Part shown: positions 1-13,895 of the stretch, piece after piece
How positions within the stretch are numbered: the stretch's first letter is position 1
Layout of the letters: each line of letters opens with the position of its first letter
Source: Marsupella aquatica
Lineage: Eukaryota > Marchantiophyta
Direction of reading: 5' to 3'
Length of the DNA: 64,000 nucleotides
Assembly: GCA_973895155.1 (NCBI GenBank)
Contig: OZ316892.1
Span: forward strand, 27,590,001-27,654,000
The notes under the pieces: generated by a model
Databases searched by the model: none
What the model saw: the letters and a program-made list of their open reading frames with translations, nothing else
Told to the model about the DNA's origin: nothing
Made by a program: the position numbers and the translations under genes

Positions 1-3000
1 TTAGAATTATATTTCCTCCATTTAGATTAGACGAATGATCCGATCTTCATCGTGGTTTGCATCATCCCCAGATCCTAACAACTGGGTGAAACCAGACCTG
101 CTCCAGGGCAACTTCGGCTTCACTAGGACAATTTAGAGATGGCTAGATCTTTATCCAAGCGTGTCTCGGTAATTAGCTGAACCGATCGCCATCGACTGAA
201 CATGGGGACCGGTTGCTATCGTGGCACACCCAAGCATATGTCATGCAGGAGATGCACGGCGAGTTATAGGTTTCTTTCCGGTTCCCTTTTGACCTTTTAT
301 CTGGAGGTGGGCTCTCCTCATGTTGCACGTAGGCATGGAACATCTATTGTAGGTAACGTCAAGTAAGATGGACGCCATTCGTGCCTACATGTCCAATTTA
401 TAGAGAGATACTCACATGAAAAGACGCTTGAGATGAGAGTGCAAGAAGCCCGACTACAACCTGATTTGATGCCTTCATGACTGGCACATCTTTGGGAACA
501 CGGGTCAGGGGAACAGTGGCTGTCCATCTAATTTCTGGCCCATAAAACCCCCCTGAATCCACAAGATGTAGGACGTCGTCAGATGGAGAGTTTACTAAGT
601 CATACTTTCAACCCGTTTTGCAGCTGCACCAATTTCAGCAGTAAACGCTGCCAGTGCCCCTTTTAATTAACTCCATAGAATCAACTCCAACTACCTCTCT
701 GGGAGCTTGCCGCAGAACAAGCTGAAATGTGAATCTATCACCCAGTAAACGAGAGAATTATTTGGTCATGACAATCAAGACCGTGCTGACAGAGAAGAGC
801 TGCTGTAGCGTCGTGCAAAGCGCAACCATATGTCGAGATCACAACAAATGCTCCAGAGCGACTACCAGGAGCAGGTGCACGGTAAAGATTGTGGTGACAA
901 GTGTGAAGTTTTTTCATTTATATTTTGTTCGGTTTTTCAATGGCGTTTCCACTCACCAAGTTGTCGCCTGCTGACGAGGCGGTTCGGTATGGATTTCTCT
1001 TTCACTATAACACAGCCAGACCATTGGTTTAGGGCTGTGAATTGAAGCGCCGGTAACATGCAAGACAGCTCCAAATCTCAAGACTGCCCACCTAAAATAG
1101 TACATCAGGCATGCCACAAATGCTGAAAACACTAGTTACAATGACAAACACTCATAACAATAATCAAGCCTGGGTGTTGGAGGCGTGTGGGAACCTCTGA
1201 CTTGCGCCAAGGTTGTTATACTATACATACTTTCTTTAAGTGCTACTCTCCATGACAAAACCTGAATCAACCAAGTTTCACCATTTTCAGTATCTTTTTA
1301 CTGAAATTGTGGAGCAAAGTCTCATCCTAGAGAAGAGGAATGTGGAAAGCCTTCAACATTTCTCCTTCTCTATGGCCAGTGATGGTTCTCCTTCTCTATG
1401 GCCAATGATGGTTTAAACTAAATTCCTTGGTCATGAATCACAATAAGCAACATAGAATTCAACATTTTACTGCTGTCATTTAGCTAAATCAAGATGTGGT
1501 TGAAAGGGGGTCTGTGCAATGTTATTTCAATTACATCTATCACATGACTCAAATCTCTTCTTGGAGAAATAAAGTTGTGACACGTCTCCCTTAAACAGGG
1601 CCATGGGTTCGTCTATTAGGGTCAAACTCATGCACAGTTCAAGTTCCAACATGCCCAAATCCAAGACGTGGAACGTTGGTTTGTCACTCTTGCTTGGGTG
1701 AACCATGATGAAAACAACAAGGAGAAAGAACCATAGCGGAATTATCCCTTGCACAACAATTGTACTGCAAAAAGCCAATATTGCATTCCCTATTCAATCG
1801 TTGAGATCAGCCATTATTTCCTTGTTTTTAGAAATCCGCGACGTTGGCAACTTAATGTAAAAGGAGGGCACGAATTCTACAACAGGAGAAGGCGTTTGGC
1901 ATATCCTTCAGTTCAAATAGTCAGTTGTCTGGTACTTTCTAGTGAATTTCCCTCCATTGTGGATTCAATGGCAAAGGACGGTAGGGGACTTTCAAAGTTT
2001 AGCCCCATTACCATTCGACAGCCCAGTTTTAAGGTAGCTTCTTGACCAATATTGGCCCACAAGAAAATGGCTGCTGCAGACTATCATGCAAGAAATTCAT
2101 CATCTATAAGATCCTGAAATGATTGAAGTGCCGTTTATTAGAAAGCTGGCTGTAATTGGCTGTAATTGTCTCATCAACGGAGGACAAGACTCGACCAAGG
2201 AGCTCAAGCTTGATTGTGGTTAAAACGAGGAACATTAATATGTTACACCCGTAATTTGAAAGTGACACTTAACTTGATGAAAAGACTATTGAGGCTGAGG
2301 TGTGCCCGACCTCAAAGCCCATATAGCATCAGAGCTTGGAGGACCACAGTGGTGATTCCCCTGGCAGAACAGGCTATCCCTTTGATAAGAGTAGAAACAA
2401 ATCATCAAAGCTGCATCATCGTTTTCATCAACCAAACCCATTCGAACCCCACTAAGATCACTGACATATCCAATACTTGAACACTTCATTCCCACTTGCG
2501 TCCATTCAATGTTGGGCCGTCAAAAGAATCCTCTCCATCATCACAGAAGACCTCTGTTCACATCCTTGTGCATGACAGTGTACATAAGATCCTTCTTGCC
2601 TGTGCTTGATCCACTCCAAAGATCTCCACAATGAGAAATGAGCTCAAACATTTGGAGAGATGTCCACCAAGATCGACGAGTGTTTCCAAAACCAAATGTC
2701 TGGAACCCTCATCTACGTATCTTCTAACCATTTCTGAGACAACTCTTACTCTATAACGAACAGTCGCTCTGTTACATAGACTCACTCATCACACCTTTCC
2801 CAATGTCCATGACTGGGAAACTTTGTAGAATCCACTACTGGAAACGTCTTTCACGTATCTTCTAACCATTTCTGAGATGACTCTTACTGTAGAACGAACA
2901 GTCGCTCTGTTACGTAGACTGACTCATCACTCCTTTCCCAATGTCCATGACTGGGAAACTCAGCAGAATCCACTACTGCTAGTAGACTTTAGATCCAAAT

Positions 3001-3077
3001 TACTTGCAGCAGTCTATTGATTACTAGCCTCTATCTCACTACCTACAACTAGCCTAAATTCTATCCCATCCACTTTA
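1..3077. other. intergenic spacer
   Basis: No coding sequence with family motifs or a credible exon chain was found on either strand. Open frames here are short, overlap one another in different frames and lack recognisable motifs. The only clear structure is a tandem duplication near the right end (2715-2979). The right edge is the 3' flank of the minus-strand phytocyanin gene. Confidence 0.6.
2715..2979. repeat. two-copy tandem duplication, period about 138 bp
   Basis: Two adjacent copies begin at about 2715 and 2853 with the shared start ACGTATCTTCTAACC and end with TCCACTACTG. They differ by a modest number of substitutions, so the duplication is not brand new. It lies about 100 bases beyond the stop codon of the minus-strand phytocyanin gene, so the copies could fall in its 3' UTR or terminator region. 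Confidence 0.85.
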
Positions 3078-4899
3078 TCAGGCAAAAGCAGTACAGAAGA
3101 CAACGGCAACAGTCAATAAAACCAATCCAATTCGAGGCAATGAGCGAGACGATCCTGATGGTGGAGAGTCGGTTGTGGGGATAACTGGTGCAGGTACGTA
3201 AGCACCGACGGTGATGTGAAACTTCTGGCCGTTTAGGCAATGTCCCGGTTCACCGCAGATGAAGTAGTACTTTGGGCCCCCCGTCAGTGTGATCACATCT
3301 TCTCCGGAATCGTATTCTAGAGTGGCATCGTCAGAGCTGGTGTCGCAAGCCTCAAAGGCTGTGGCGTTTGCAACCTGGAGAACATTATGACTGTCGTTCC
3401 GGTAGTTGAAAACTGCGACGACAAGTTCAATGAAGCCGAGTTAGGAAGTACAAAGCCAAGACCAGACTAATCCATATGTGCCAAAGAAACTAGCACGAAT
3501 CAAACACACGGCCGAAATCCAGTACCTTCCAAATCGCTACCTAATGGATACGAATCGATCGAAATGCAATTGAAATAAGGACCTAAAGCTTCATGATGCC
3601 AATTGCCTCTTTTTGTGCTTTAGTGGAATTTGTGATGCCCAGGTCTAAATACTGGAATACTGATGCGGGAAGTGTGCAGCTCAAGCACAGACGGGAGGAA
3701 CGGATTATATAAATTTAATGGAAGAAACCATGGACGGTGGGATTGTACAACTGCTCAAGCTACTGTTGCTTGCGGAAATCTGCCTAGCTACAGTAATTCT
3801 ACAGTACTGGTGAAAGACCGAGGAAATCTGCCCAGCTACAGTAATTTCTACAGTATTGGTGAAAGACCGCCATTAAAGACATTGGAGTTCCGTCAGGTCG
3901 ATCCAGTTGTAATCACGCCTCTGCCCCATCTCACACATTTGCTGATTCCAATGGAAAAAACCAAGCATTCCAAATGGAACTTGATTATGCAACGATCAAG
4001 TTCGAATGACCCTTCTGCCCCATCACACATATTACCCACTCCCACGGAAAAACAGAGCATTTCAATGATCATCGTCTAACAAACTCGAAAGCTCAACGCA
4101 TGGCAGCTTGAGAAATCTCCAGATCTTATTGATGCATCTCACCCAGTGATGGTCTGCGAAACTATCGTATTGAGCAAGGGCTCCATTGGAGAACAAAGAG
4201 AGGTGCATTTCAGTAAACGTTATCCAACGAAGAGAGCTATAGAAACAAGAGTCGACTGGTTTTGGATAGCGTGATGCTCAGCAACTCGTGCATCACTGAA
4301 TCCTGAGCAACAGCCGGAATAACGAAGCTGTGTACCTAGCTCGCAGCTTCTCGACAGGTTGATCAAAGACAGCTTGCGGCTCCTGAAAGCTATCGGTAGC
4401 CCCCCAAGCAGGCAACGAAGCAGAGCTCCCCATCCACTTTTGCATTAACTCATACATTGGCGGACAGGCATTCGACGAAAGCCCGGAAATGCCAAGGACT
4501 TGGCCGGATTTCAGTTCGGGAGGAATGACCAGACATCACAACACCATCCTTTGGACAAGAGCGTAGACAGTAGTAACCATTGTATTAGAAATGGCCACAA
4601 CCACTTGCCCACAACTAGGGACTCCTATTTGAATTCATACGGTCGACACCAAAGAGAGAATGACAAGAGAAGCGGACACAGAACTCACCCAGCTCATCCC
4701 CGAACTTGAACTTCTGGCCGTCCGCCCAGGTCTGGTAGTTGACGTTCTTGGTCGTGCTGGGGACAGTCCAATTCCAAGTCACACCTCCAACTTGAAAAGT
4801 GGTAGCGGTCACCACAGTGGCTGCAGCAAGCAGTCCCACAGCAAGCAGAAGCACTGAAAATGCACTGCCTCTTCCCAGACGAGACATTGCCACAGGCAT
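3078..4899 (-). CDS. phytocyanin (stellacyanin/uclacyanin-like), GPI-anchor type
   Basis: A blue-copper-type cell-surface protein of 181 residues. Two exons read on the minus strand, 4689-4899 and 3078-3412, are joined by a 1276-base intron in phase 1 (donor GTGAGT, acceptor CGCAG). The start is the first in-frame ATG; a further ATG lies four codons on (4887). Residues 1-30 form a signal peptide with a Leu/Ala-rich core. The mature domain starts near TTFQVGG. Copper-site residues are visible: His79 in NDSHNV, the Cys of YFICGEPGHC, its following His, and Gln five residues after that His (HCLNGQ), which is the stellacyanin axial-ligand pattern. The disulfide pair would be the Cys of EACD and the Cys of GHC. 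A Ser/Pro-rich linker and a hydrophobic C-terminus ending CTAFA fit a GPI-attachment signal. The family acts in apoplastic electron transfer or cell-wall processes; substrate and partner are unknown. It sits head-to-head with the phytocyanin at 13.9 kb. Confidence 0.9.
3774..3869. repeat. 48-bp two-copy tandem repeat inside phytocyanin intron
   Basis: Two copies starting GGAAATCTGCC at 3774 and 3822, both ending GAAAGACCG, differ by a few substitutions and small indels. They lie within the single intron of the minus-strand phytocyanin gene. Confidence 0.8.
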
Positions 4900-6250
4900 C
4901 ACTGTCTTGTTGCCTGTCTTGTGCTTCCGCCCAGCTCTACACTCCTTGCTTTGCAATGCTTCTTTTGCAAGACTTTCACGAGCTAATAATGATACTGTGT
5001 TTTGAGTTGTTTGTTTCCCACTGCCTCCTTTCAGGCTTTCACTCACTCCGCCCGCCCTAATAAATGCAGTGGGACTGCTATCATGCTATGACTCTATGAT
5101 CATGAGCTGTTGAGCTGCGTCAGTCATACACTGCATTCCAGCATTAATCAAAGCGTCCAGTAGCAAGATCAGTAAAGCAAGATCAGTAAATGACATTGCC
5201 AAAGTTGCTGCCTCTGCCTCTCCCTCTCACCAGCACCTACCGCGTTACAGCCCTTGCTTAGTAGACTTCCACGTTACAGTCCTTGCTTAGTAGACTTCCA
5301 CCAGCACGCCCTGCTTGCCTCATATAATAAGTGCCACATGCAAGCCCCACAAAGGGCACCCAGCTCACGACAATTGTATTCTCTTGTTGTTGATGTTGAC
5401 GATAGCTGGAGTACGTAAGGTAGTTTCCATTCGGGGGTCTCAAACCTCAAAATTCTATGGACCTAAACCACCCAGTGTCCATCAGGTTTGGGGAGGACAA
5501 AATAGAGCAATTTTTTTACTATTTTGAGCCCAATTTTGGTTTATTTTAGTAACCTGGATCCACCAGGTTTTGCTTTGGAGACAGTGGCACTTTAAAGAGT
5601 ATCTCAAACGGGAGGGTCAAATGCACTTGTAATTATTAGAAAGAACACATAGGGGTTGAATTTGGAGGGATGGTTTCCCACTGGTGGCCCCTATCCCTCA
5701 ATAAATGGCAGTCGACCTCCACTTTCACAACCCCTAACCTCCATATTTGGTAGAAATGGCAGCCAGGAGAGAGAGACCTCTATTCTCATGTACACAGCTT
5801 ACTATTCTAATTTCTAGGCCTCCAAATGAATGATGGGCTATATTATGAGTTTAGAGGTCATTGACCCGTAAACCACTGGAGATGCTCTTATAGCCTTCTT
5901 GCATGTAAAAGGGTGCTCAAAAAACAGGGCCTTATGTTAACTGATGGCACTCTATGAATGAAACTGACATTCATGCCCCAACCCCCTCCAGAGATAAGCC
6001 TGATTGAAACATTTCAGCATATTCAAGGGTGAGGCCGGAAGATTTCTGGCTCTTCACATCCTGACCTTTAGATTTCTAGTAAAACAAATGAAACATGCCT
6101 TTTCTTAGCTGATTCTATGGAGATTGGATATGCACTTTTTATTGACAATGTCGTAGTGGTAAGGGCGTATTTTTCAGGACCTTCTACTCCAAGGCAGCCC
6201 TTAATATAGTAGTTAACGTTATGGAATAATACATGGACTACAATTAAAAA

Positions 6251-6715
6251 TCATGATCAATAACTTTGTGCCATAAAAATCGGTCATATGCCATGACCAT
6301 GAATCACTCCAGAGGCTGGTGAAAAACAATTCTCTTACTTAACTTTGTGGATAAGCTATGGCCAAAAGTTATTATCTGTAACTATGAAGCTTTGAGATGC
6401 CCTATTGGACCAAAAACATTTACTAGTTCTCAAGTGTACCGAATTCAAGTAGAGTCTCCCCTATTTGGGGGTCTCAAACATCAAAATTTGATGGGCCTTA
6501 ACTTAAGGATGGAAGAAGGTATGGATACCAAATTCATGATCTATACATTTTGCCATAAATATTGGTCATATGCCATGACCATAAGTCGTACCAGAGGCTA
6601 GTGACAAAAAAATTACATAACCTTATGAAACAGCTATGGACATTAGTTTTGGTCAAAAGTTATCATCTATGAGACTCCCTATTGGACCAAAACAATTTAC
6701 CAGCTCTCAAGTGTA
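6251..6715. repeat. two-copy diverged tandem repeat, period about 283 bp
   Basis: Copies start at about 6251 and 6533. Shared blocks in the same order include GGTCATATGCCATGACCAT, CCAGAGGCT, CTATTGGACCAAAA and CTCTCAAGTGT or TTCTCAAGTGT. Divergence is clear, so the duplication is old. The block between them, GGGGGTCTCAAAC followed by TCAAAAT, also occurs near 5433, so a wider repeat family is present. Confidence 0.75.
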
Positions 6716-9700
6716 ATGTCTTATTTTTATTATTTTGCCACACACCCACTTTTGGATTTGAAATCATTAATTAATTTATTTATTTCCATCCGTGGATTTT
6801 GTCATGAATTTAGTAAAAATAAAAAATCTTTTAATTTTTGTTCCCAACACCCATTTTTGGATTGGAAATCCTTATTTTATGAATTCATTGCCATGCGTGG
6901 ATTTAGTCAAGGCTTTAGTGAAAATAAAATTTCTTAGCCCCTTAAGTGTATTGTCTCCTGTTAAGAGAGCATTATGGCAATAATGGTCTCTCAAAGATCT
7001 ACTCAAGGAGTACTTTAATGTAAAATAATCAAGGCCAAAAATCTAATGTGGCAGCAGCCTAAAGCTTGAAAACACTAGAAATCACCCAAACTACCTTAAG
7101 GGAGGCAAAGCATGGACAGTAGTGATACAGATTATCTAAAATTCAGGCTTGACTATGTGCTCGATGAAAGTTCTTTGTAAAAGTTTTGAGCTGAGAAAAA
7201 AGAAGATTCTCATAGAAGGATGCTTGAGTCTATCTGTTTACCTGATTTGGAGTTTACTTTGGATGGCTACAACACAATAGTGAGTTCCCAAGCTCATTTT
7301 TTCCTAGTATTGTGTCAGCCAATGTTAATGATATGTCCCTGGCGCCTCTCCAGGAATAGGCGATGTACCTGCATGTGATAGTAGTCATTGAACCCTTATA
7401 TCTGGTTTTTTTTCAAGCTTTGGGTTTACGTTTTTAGAATTGAAAGTCGATTATCTTCATCTCAGTGGAACAAAAGTAGTTTTTTGCATAGAATATTCCC
7501 CCATGAATGAATGTTAGTGCAGATTGATTTTAGATCAGAAATCCACGGGAACACATCAAAGTCCATAGTCTAGGAGACTATCGGGTATCATTTTTTATGA
7601 TGATAGGTTGTTGCAGATGGCCAAGTGAGTACAGAAAAGACTTATACAATAATGGATGGTGGAATTGATCTAGAATCCAAAATTTGAAAATAGGTATGAT
7701 TATATATTTTTGGTCATTTTCATATAAAATACATTGTTACAAAAACAAAAATGCAAATATCAATAGCCTTATGTAATTTACAATTCTGAAATCATAGTCT
7801 TAGGGCAACATTTTGAGTAATAAACACTCTAGAATAGACCATACATTTATTCTTATGTTGTTGAAAAATGGATAAACCCCACTTATATTCTTCTAGAGTG
7901 ATTGAAGTATTCCACCAAGTCCAATAAGAAACTTACATATATTACAAGAAAATAAGTGAGAACCAATGAAACTTAATACATAATATAACCCTAGATTATA
8001 AAACAACTTATAATAAATGATTATTCAACAAACAAATTAAAGATATCTTTATTTGGTCATACTGGCTCTTTCCTTGATTGAACAAAATGGAGCCATAATA
8101 AAGCAAGATATAAATATAATCTGCATAACAATAAAATCCTTCTGACTGGCTACTATAAACATAAAACAAATACAGCATCCTCAGTAGATACCATTGAGTG
8201 TAGTTAGGGTCATACACAACAAACTTAATTGTGCGCAAGAGTTCATCTTATAATTTATCTTTTCTTTTTTTGCCTTCAAGTTTTTGCCTGCCTTCAGCTT
8301 CCAGCTTGCAAGTCCACATATACATCAATCATTATAATGCATTATTACTAGTTTAACTTATTTAGGCATATATAAAGACTGTGGTATAATATCAAATCTA
8401 AACTAATAAAAATTAAAATTTTATGTCTAGCAATGGAAACAAACTCATATGAATTTAGTGAATTTTTAATGGATGTTTTTTGTATTAGTTGATTAATATT
8501 GAACCATCTCTATCATATTGTATTCCTTGAGCACCCAAGCAATACAATGATGAATGATAGGAGTGCCTTGGCACAGGTAGTATTTGGGGGTCATATTATC
8601 TCATTTATTGTTCATTATTCTTTACTCCCTAAGTTTTCTCAAAGATGTTAACATGTTCCTTCAGTTTGCCAAGACTATAGCTAACTTGTCTTTAGGCTTG
8701 GGTGTTTCAAGCTACACATAAAACTATTATTTGAGCACCTCCCAAAGAAATTGAAAAAAAACAACAGCCACATAATCAGCAATCAATAAACAATATCAAA
8801 AAATTAAGAAATAATTGGGTACACAGCTTTTACAACAAGCAAATAACTGTTTATATTTTGAAATAAATTTTAGTCTTAAGATGAGTCCTTACTTTTCTTG
8901 GATGTGATTAAATGCTTTTTTCTGTCTGACTTTGTAAAAAACTGCTCTACTTTTTTGTTCATTTATCCCATATTCTTTTAGGCTGCTATATGACCGAACA
9001 TAGTCTGGCTACCTTGTCTTATTCAAATTGTTTGCAATATATTTTTATATTAATTTAGTTTATTCTATGCTTCTCACAAAAATAATTTTTAGTAGGTAGG
9101 TTTTTCTTTATTAGCACTCCTCATTCTTTGCATTTTATCTCTCTAGGCTCAACTAGGCAACTATAGTTGTACTCTATACAACCATGTAGTGTAGCTTATA
9201 TATAATACATTGGTTGAAAATTTACAATGCTTATGGTTGATGGATCAACAAGCGTGTCACCTAAATAGAGGGCCACTCCAAATAGATAGAGGGATCCAAA
9301 GTAAATTTATTCCCTTTGAATCACAAAATATTATACCTTATAAAGTACATGTACTATCACCAAACCTGATTGTGGCTATTGTCACCATTTGTCCTTTTTT
9401 GTGCCACATGAATAGATTTTTCTCATCCAAGATGCTACAACACCTTGTTAAATTCAAACATTAAATGCCTAGTGAATCCTTCATCATTTCACTTGCTTTA
9501 TCTCTCACCAAGGCAAGTAAACACTTTATTTAGTTCAAACACACCTTACAATAATAAACATAAATATTATTTTCTAGATAGGATCACTCTAAATTTATTT
9601 AATTTTGAATAAGTTAAAGTAGGCATGTCATATAAGGGGCCAACTGTATCCCAACACCAAAAGCCTGAAGGAACATGGAAATCAATTGAAGAATAGAGGG

Positions 9701-9780
9701 TGCACTTTGTGTCACTTCAATGTAAGAGGTAAAAAAATATTTTGATTAGTATCTTACTCACATACTCACGTACATATACA

Positions 9781-10156
9781 ATATTGAGGCGGCCGCCAGA
9801 GGCGCGGGACTATAAGTAAGAAGAAGTGTGCAGCACTTTGTAGATGGTTCCGAGGGAGATTTTCGAATCATTAACTTCACAATTTTGTGTAGAACACTAG
9901 ACAGTCTGTATGTCTATAACTAAGTTTGTCACATTCATTTTATATACCTTCAATTGTTCAATCATTATCCAGAAATACAATCTTATATGTGATATTTGTG
10001 TGCACACTCACATCTACAATATTGAGGCATTAACTCGGTCCACAATTTTGTGTAGAACACTAGTATGTCTATAAGTTTGTCACATTTTTTATATACCTTC
10101 ACTTGTTCAATCATTGTCCAGAAGTGCTATCTTATATGTGATATTTGTCTGCACAC
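9781..10156. repeat. tandem pair with a GC-rich insert in copy 1
   Basis: Copy 1 (about 9781-10007) and copy 2 (about 10018-10156) share ATATTGAGGC, ACAATTTTGTGTAGAACAC, TATATACCTTCA and CTTATATGTGATATTTGT. Copy 1 carries about 78 extra bases between ATTGAGGC and ATTAACT, from about 9791 to 9868. The insert opens with a NotI site (GCGGCCGC) and a run of G and C that is unlike the surrounding DNA. Confidence 0.8.
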
Positions 10157-10406
10157 AAAAAGAGTTATCAAAATGTTTATTGTTTTGCATATCCCATAAG
10201 TCTAAAAATCTATCATCTTGATCTTGGTTTTAAATCTAGAAACCAGAATGATGTTATCATATGAGTTTGTATCTACAAGAAATCTCATTAGCCACATCAT
10301 CTGATTATCATATGCTTGATTTTTTTGGATTTAAGCTTTGCGGTAAGTTTGAAACTTGTCCATATTGCATTGATTTAAAAACAATCATATCGAATTTCTT
10401 TAGACC

Positions 10407-10410
<4 letters not shown>

Positions 10411-10438
<28 letters not shown>
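10411..10438. repeat. CT microsatellite
   Basis: An uninterrupted run of 14 CT dinucleotides. Confidence 0.95.
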
Positions 10439-10441
<3 letters not shown>

Positions 10442-10656
10442 CAAACAAATATCACAATAATACATATCGTGCTGATAACGTGTGAGAGTATGAATGGAAT
10501 GAATCATGTATAGTCTGTGGCGCTTGGTACATATAGTGGTGCCGGTCTGGTGACTCGTTGATCCGGTCATTAGGTAGAGTCTAACAATTTGATATTTATC
10601 TGCTTACATATACATTATTAAAACTAATAAAAAAACAGATTGCATGAAAGACAATG

Positions 10657-10676
10657 ACACACACACACACACACAC
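10657..10676. repeat. CA microsatellite
   Basis: A run of about ten AC dinucleotides. Confidence 0.9.
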
Positions 10677-13600
10677 TATCATTTGAGTGCTTTTTTCAAC
10701 AACAAAGATATCTTTACTTGCATGTCTACCTCTCTCTCAAGATTCACTTAGAATACTTGCCTCCTCATACTCGAGGTTGGTGGCATTGGTAAGATTGTAG
10801 GATTACTTAGTTTGTGGCCTATTAACAGGATTGGTTTTCATTAAGTTTGCAACATGTATATTAAACAGCAGACATATTTCAGTGCATTATATGGGCATGG
10901 GATTTAGATTATTAATTGTATCTGTTAAAAAAAACTTCTACATATCATCCCATGTATGAGAACTGTCTTGCATTTTCCACCTTTGGCTTTGTGTAGACTT
11001 GTTTGCTTCAGTGTCACCTAATTTCATGATAGGGTCTTCTTGGTAGGTCCGTGCATGGACCACTCATGTCCTTGTGTGCTATATATTCTAATTTTTTCAT
11101 CAGATCTTGAATTAGGAATTCCACTTCAGCTTTGATTTTTGTTTCAATCCTGATATGACCGGGGATATGAAATTATTGTATTGCAGGCCCTTGTGCAGTC
11201 AATCTTCTTTTGAATGCCATTTGCAGTCGCACATACAGATGAAAATTATTGTTCCAATATATAAGCATTAGGTTCTTAGACATCACCACCAGCTTGCTGT
11301 GACATAAACACATTGTAGATATTTAAATGGTATGGACAGAGTGGAGGTAAAACTCTTTCATTGTATATAAAGGCATAATTAGTTCGTGGACCCCTTGACT
11401 AATTGATAGCCTAGTTATCACAAACAGTTTTCAAAATCAGGCCTTTTCGGTACATGCTACCAAATTCTCAAGCTACGAGAATCAAAATTCAATTTGTGAC
11501 ATTTGCAATTAGATGAAATTATCAAGTTAATTATTAGTCATTATTTATTATATGAAAAACATTTTTTATAAATCTTTGAATTTAGGTTTTAAAATTGGAA
11601 ATGTAACTAAAACGGTTACATAGTAACAGTTTTAACCGTCTTGCTATTTACATTTCTAATTTTTAACTTTTCTTTTTACGGCATGGCGTCCCAAAATCTA
11701 CACTCAAATTGACACAAACATGAATGAAAACTATAAGTTTGACTCATAAAATTGATGAGTCTGTTTGTTACGGTTGTTGTTGATGTGGCACAATGTGGTG
11801 CCAGAAATTTTGGAAGGGACCTCTAGTGGGGTCCGTAATAAGAATTAGTCTAGTGAACTGCATTGGAGTAAACTGAAAACCTATGAGATGCCAAGATTGG
11901 CTAAGTGCATCATTGTAACAAGCTATTGTCTAAATCCCATGGGGTTCTGATTTCCATGGAACAACACATCATGTTTGACAAAGGATAAGCTAGGTTGCTT
12001 TATTTGTTCTAAGGAAATAATTAATTTAAATTTTGTGTAAAAAACATTAGGGTCTTTGAAAATCCAACTGAGACTTAAGAAAAAGAAAGGCTCTTTTAAC
12101 CAAATCTGGAATATTCCAAAGTCAAATTAAAAATTCAAATAACTAGTTTTGGGTAACTAAGTTTTAGGGTGTTTGAGCCTTCAAAACATCCCACATGACT
12201 TGGGGGGTCTACATGTTAGTGAAATCCTCAAGCAGAAAATGATGAGCTATGTAAGATGGTGATCCTAGTAAAACCAACCCCTTCAGATCAAGTCCCTCTG
12301 ATTAATTTCCCCCCATTTATTTTTGCTTGTTGGTTCTAAAATTTTACTTTTAAATAATAAATTTACTAACCCTTTAGGATATTTTGAACATTTATTAATT
12401 TCCCTTCAACAATTATAGAAAAAACAAACCCAGACCTGGCAAAACCCTTGGCTCCAAAACTTAGTCAAGGGGTCCACGAACTAATTATGAATTCTTCAAT
12501 TTTTTACATAATATGTTTCAAGAATAAGTTACTTCGAGAGATATAGGTCCAAAACATTGCACTTGATATGGGATGGTCTATATATATTGTGGCCCCAACC
12601 TTTTTTTTCCTTTTTTTTTAAGGGGAAATCTGTGAAACCCCAAAAAAGGGAAGAGTCAACCACAATAGTTGAGCCCAAGACCTATCAATCTCTATTCAAG
12701 TGAGCTTTGAAGACATACCAAAAGAAGGGAAGAAAAGTGCATTCAATTGAGAAAAGTAAGCCCCTTCAAGTTAGTCTCTACAGCAACACTCTTGGAGGTG
12801 CCTCAATCAACCAGCACCCTGATTATTGCCCCCTAATTCTCCAGTTAATGCCTTTGCCTGCCTGACTCTTACTTGGTCAAAACATACGTGCATCCCACCT
12901 GCCCTCCCAAAAGAATGGCAGGGCAGCACCACAAACACCCGCCACCTCTGCCCTCACTATATGGAGGACCCCCCCATCACCTGCTACTTTTTTTTTATGT
13001 TTGCAGGCCTGGTCTTAAGTCACACTATTTAAATTGCACCCTCAAAATTGGCACAAAATTACCCACATTGTGCCCCCTAATAGTCCCTTGGAATCAAATG
13101 GAGAGGTATTTGATCAAATCTGAGGGGTATTTTGGTAAGTTTGGCAATTTGTGCTTGACTGTAACCCATTTTCCGTTAGGCCGGGCCCGAACCAAACTCT
13201 AAGGAGCCTCAGAGCAATTCGGGTCGGAAACTAACCAGAAGATTCCGCGACGTGTGACCACATGAGCGGCCATCAGCTTCGGAGAACGTAGGTCTGTACC
13301 AGCCGTATAACCGCCAGAGAGGTGATAACTGACTTCGGTCCGGATTGACGTAACCTCTAACCTCCATGATGACTGGTGTGAGATCGTCGGTCCTAAACAG
13401 CGCTTCTGCACGAACGTGTCTCCGTGACCGTCGATCTGGGCCGGCGGGCTGGGCTGGACGGAACCGTGGTCAAGTCAAGGCGTAACGGAGAGTCTTAACC
13501 GCTGTGTGCGTTTAAGTAAAGTGGTTGATTGTTGATTCCAAAGATAACACTTCTTTCGTCGACTCCCGAGCTTGTGCAGCGAGTAGAAAGTGCCTACAAT

Positions 13601-13895
13601 CTCGTCAACCAGCTCTGATTTCGAGTGTAATGCGTGCTGAAAACCGGATTTCTGAGAGAAGGAGAGGACTAATTCACTTGGGTCTTTCTGAGATTTCAAT
13701 TCTCAGAGATTTTCACGAACATTCCGTGCACTGCATCGATCAGTCAAGAGTTTGGGAATTGACGTTCAATCTACTGCGGCAGCTGAGGTTTCGCTGAGAA
13801 AAGAGGTGAATTCGGGAAGAGAGACGTAGATAGATAGATTGCTGGCACTGAGATTACTTGAGAGTGAACTGGGAGAGTTCTGGGAGCAAGGGAAA

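Larger units (their letters stand above)
4900..13895. other. 9-kb AT-rich spacer between head-to-head phytocyanins
   Basis: No gene could be supported. The first few hundred bases upstream of 4900 should hold the promoter of the minus-strand phytocyanin, and the last few hundred before 13896 that of the plus-strand one. No clear core element stood out in either. Between them the DNA is strongly AT-rich with tandem pairs (6251-6715, 9781-10156) and CT and CA microsatellites (10.4 and 10.66 kb). A motif at 10.47 kb resembles the end of a Copia-type LTR. No reverse transcriptase, integrase or transposase motif was seen, so any transposons are decayed or non-autonomous. Confidence 0.6.

Noticed and set aside
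3663-4079. 138-codon plus-strand open frame in the phytocyanin intron
   Set aside because: It contains the 48-bp tandem repeat and its peptide is low-information; it is on the opposite strand of a well-supported intron.
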